NCBI GenBank assembly: GCA_003266105.1
Contig: MVAA01000062.1
Location: forward strand, 1-6,854
Length of the DNA: 6,854 nt
Reading direction: 5' to 3'
Source: Methanosphaera sp. rholeuAM6
Lineage (GTDB): Archaea > Methanobacteriota > Methanobacteria > Methanobacteriales > Methanobacteriaceae
The notes under the pieces were generated by a model. The model searched no databases and was not told the origin of the DNA. It was given only the letters and a program-made list of their open reading frames with translations. A program made the translations under genes and the position numbers. Of the stretch, positions 5,588-6,854 are shown in pieces (positions within the stretch are counted from its first letter, which is position 1; every line of letters begins with the position of its first letter).

Positions 5588-6854
5588 CTACCTGTATTTT
5601 TCCCTTATTTCACATATTTTATAATGTGAATTGTTATAAACATCTTCTGCATAGTATGGTGTTGTTGTATTTTGTTTTAACAACAGGTTTTCCACCTTCA
5701 GCTTATGTAATTCTTCCTTGTTTGACCATCCCTTAATTATATGCACGGGATCTGTAACGTATTCCGGAATTGTTTCCGTGAATCCTCCATATACCACAGG
5801 GGTGTTACTCGTTGACACTATTATTGTGTCCATTATCGCATCCTCCGATACCAGGAGATTAGCGGATTTTTTTTCAATGAAGTACTGCATCACTTCATAT
5901 CTGCTGTGTGCCAAAGATGAATCTGCAAATCTGGATGCTATTACTGTTGGTTTAAAAATGGTTGTTACCGGATTAACAATTTTATGAATGTTTTCATCGA
6001 ATACTGTTCCATTGGAGTCTTCCTGTGCCAATACGTCTGGAGTGTAACTGTCCACATAGAGTAATGCCGAGGTTACGGAAAGTAAGACTATCATTATCAG
6101 AAGAATATTTTTGACTTTGGCACTTTTGATTATGTCTTCATAAATGTAATATAAGCCTATTGCCGAGACTATTATTAATGGATATGCTGCAACCTCCAAT
6201 ATCCTTATGGATACTGTGTTAAAGCCTAAAAGGTAAACTTGACTAACGATTATTAAAGACAGTGTCCACACCAGTAAAAACAGTGTTCTGCTATTTTTTT
6301 CTTTTAACAATACATAATATCCCACCAACAAGAGCACCGATGGAATGATTCCATAGTATCTGAAGAAGAAATTTGTTATTAAAGAGTTTGTACCGCCTAT
6401 TGAGTTAAATATTAATGAATAGTTTACTGCAATATATATCCACCATGGCATTCCCAATATGATTACTACAAATACGTAAATTAGAACAAACTTGAGGCTT
6501 AATTTTTTTCTAAGCAACTGTATTAATCCGTAGAGTCCCACCACTCCACAAGTTAAAATTGCTGTAGCCATATGCAGGTTCCATATGAGTGCCAAAGATA
6601 CTGCGGACAATAACAGATATTTCATACTGTTTTCTTCAACAGAAAGGTGGATATACAGGCAGGAACACATGAATAATCCTATTGCAATGGTTGCGGGAGT
6701 GCATATTACTGTTCTGTTAAATGTGACAAAACAGAACATTGCCAAAAATCCAGTTATTACACCACATTTTACGTTGGATAATTTGTATGAAACGTATGTT
6801 ATTGTTCCAATAAGATAAAATGAAAAAAATGGTTGTGCTGTTTTGCATAATTCA
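5588..6854 (-). CDS. polytopic membrane protein, GT-C glycosyltransferase-like (partial, runs off right edge)
   Basis: The frame stays open from TAG 5588-5590 to the right edge, giving about 421 visible residues. The TTG at 6743-6745 and the nearby ATG at 6737-6739 lie inside membrane-protein sequence. The codons upstream of them (PFFSFYLIGTITYVSYKL and so on) are also hydrophobic and in frame, so the true start is outside the window. Counted from the edge, hydrophobic segments lie near residues 8-22, 52-68, 78-93, 96-114, 121-145, 167-183, 190-210, 215-237 and 247-266. A soluble, probably extracytoplasmic C-terminal domain of about 150 residues follows (267-421). It contains HSRYEVMQYFIEKKSANLLV and VVYGGFTETIPEYV. 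The layout and the GMPWWIYIAVNYS segment fit GT-C enzymes (ArnT/PMT/STT3-like), which move sugars from lipid-linked donors outside the membrane. The N-terminal acidic catalytic motif would be beyond the edge, so the family call is tentative. It precedes the surface protein in a likely operon. Confidence 0.7.
   Translation of the reverse strand, partial: ELCKTAQPFFSFYLIGTITYVSYKLSNVKCGVITGFLAMFCFVTFNRTVICTPATIAIGLFMCSCLYIHLSVEENSMKYLLLSAVSLALIWNLHMATAILTCGVVGLYGLIQLLRKKLSLKFVLIYVFVVIILGMPWWIYIAVNYSLIFNSIGGTNSLITNFFFRYYGIIPSVLLLVGYYVLLKEKNSRTLFLLVWTLSLIIVSQVYLLGFNTVSIRILEVAAYPLIIVSAIGLYYIYEDIIKSAKVKNILLIMIVLLSVTSALLYVDSYTPDVLAQEDSNGTVFDENIHKIVNPVTTIFKPTVIASRFADSSLAHSRYEVMQYFIEKKSANLLVSEDAIMDTIIVSTSNTPVVYGGFTETIPEYVTDPVHIIKGWSNKEELHKLKVENLLLKQNTTTPYYAEDVYNNSHYKICEIREKYR

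Noticed and set aside
1..6854. CRISPR array, tRNA, rRNA, transposase or insertion sequence ends
   Set aside because: No regularly spaced direct repeats, cloverleaf-like GC-rich segments, transposase motifs or terminal inverted repeats were seen by eye on either strand.

Overview
The window looks like chromosomal DNA of an AT-rich methanogenic archaeon, most likely of the order Methanobacteriales (Methanosphaera/Methanobrevibacter-like). This placement is an inference. It rests on the archaeal-style phosphoglucosamine mutase, strong GGAGG-type ribosome binding sites, TATA-like intergenic sequences without clear bacterial -35/-10 boxes, T-rich terminator-like tracts, and a secreted surface protein rich in N-glycosylation sequons. 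No 16S rRNA or other marker gene is present to confirm it.

Layout from left to right. A plus-strand gene enters from the left edge, and only its last 67 or so codons are visible (1-206). Everything else is on the minus strand. At 218-2467 there is a two-gene unit: an XRE-type helix-turn-helix/cupin regulator, whose TAG stop abuts the ATG of a medium-chain-type AMP-forming acyl-CoA synthetase. A 166-bp intergenic stretch (2468-2633) carries the likely regulator promoter and the likely terminator of the next gene. At 2634-3977 is glmM (phosphoglucosamine mutase). After a 107-bp gap comes a second two-gene unit (4085 to the right edge): a polytopic membrane protein resembling GT-C glycosyltransferases, which runs off the right edge, followed 6 bp later by a secreted or membrane-anchored surface protein with CWB2-like repeats and a tryptophan-rich C-terminal repeat region.

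How the genes may work together. The regulator probably controls the acyl-CoA synthetase, perhaps in response to a carboxylic acid or its CoA ester. In rumen and gut methanogens such enzymes activate acetate or branched-chain/aryl acids for biosynthesis. GlmM makes glucosamine-1-phosphate for UDP-GlcNAc, used in pseudomurein and surface glycans. The membrane protein and the repeat protein look like cell-envelope genes, so the right half has a loose envelope theme. No mobile element, CRISPR array, tRNA or rRNA was seen. Nothing here is convincingly a new defence or mobile system. The least ordinary item is the GT-C-like/surface-protein pair with its mixed repeat architecture.
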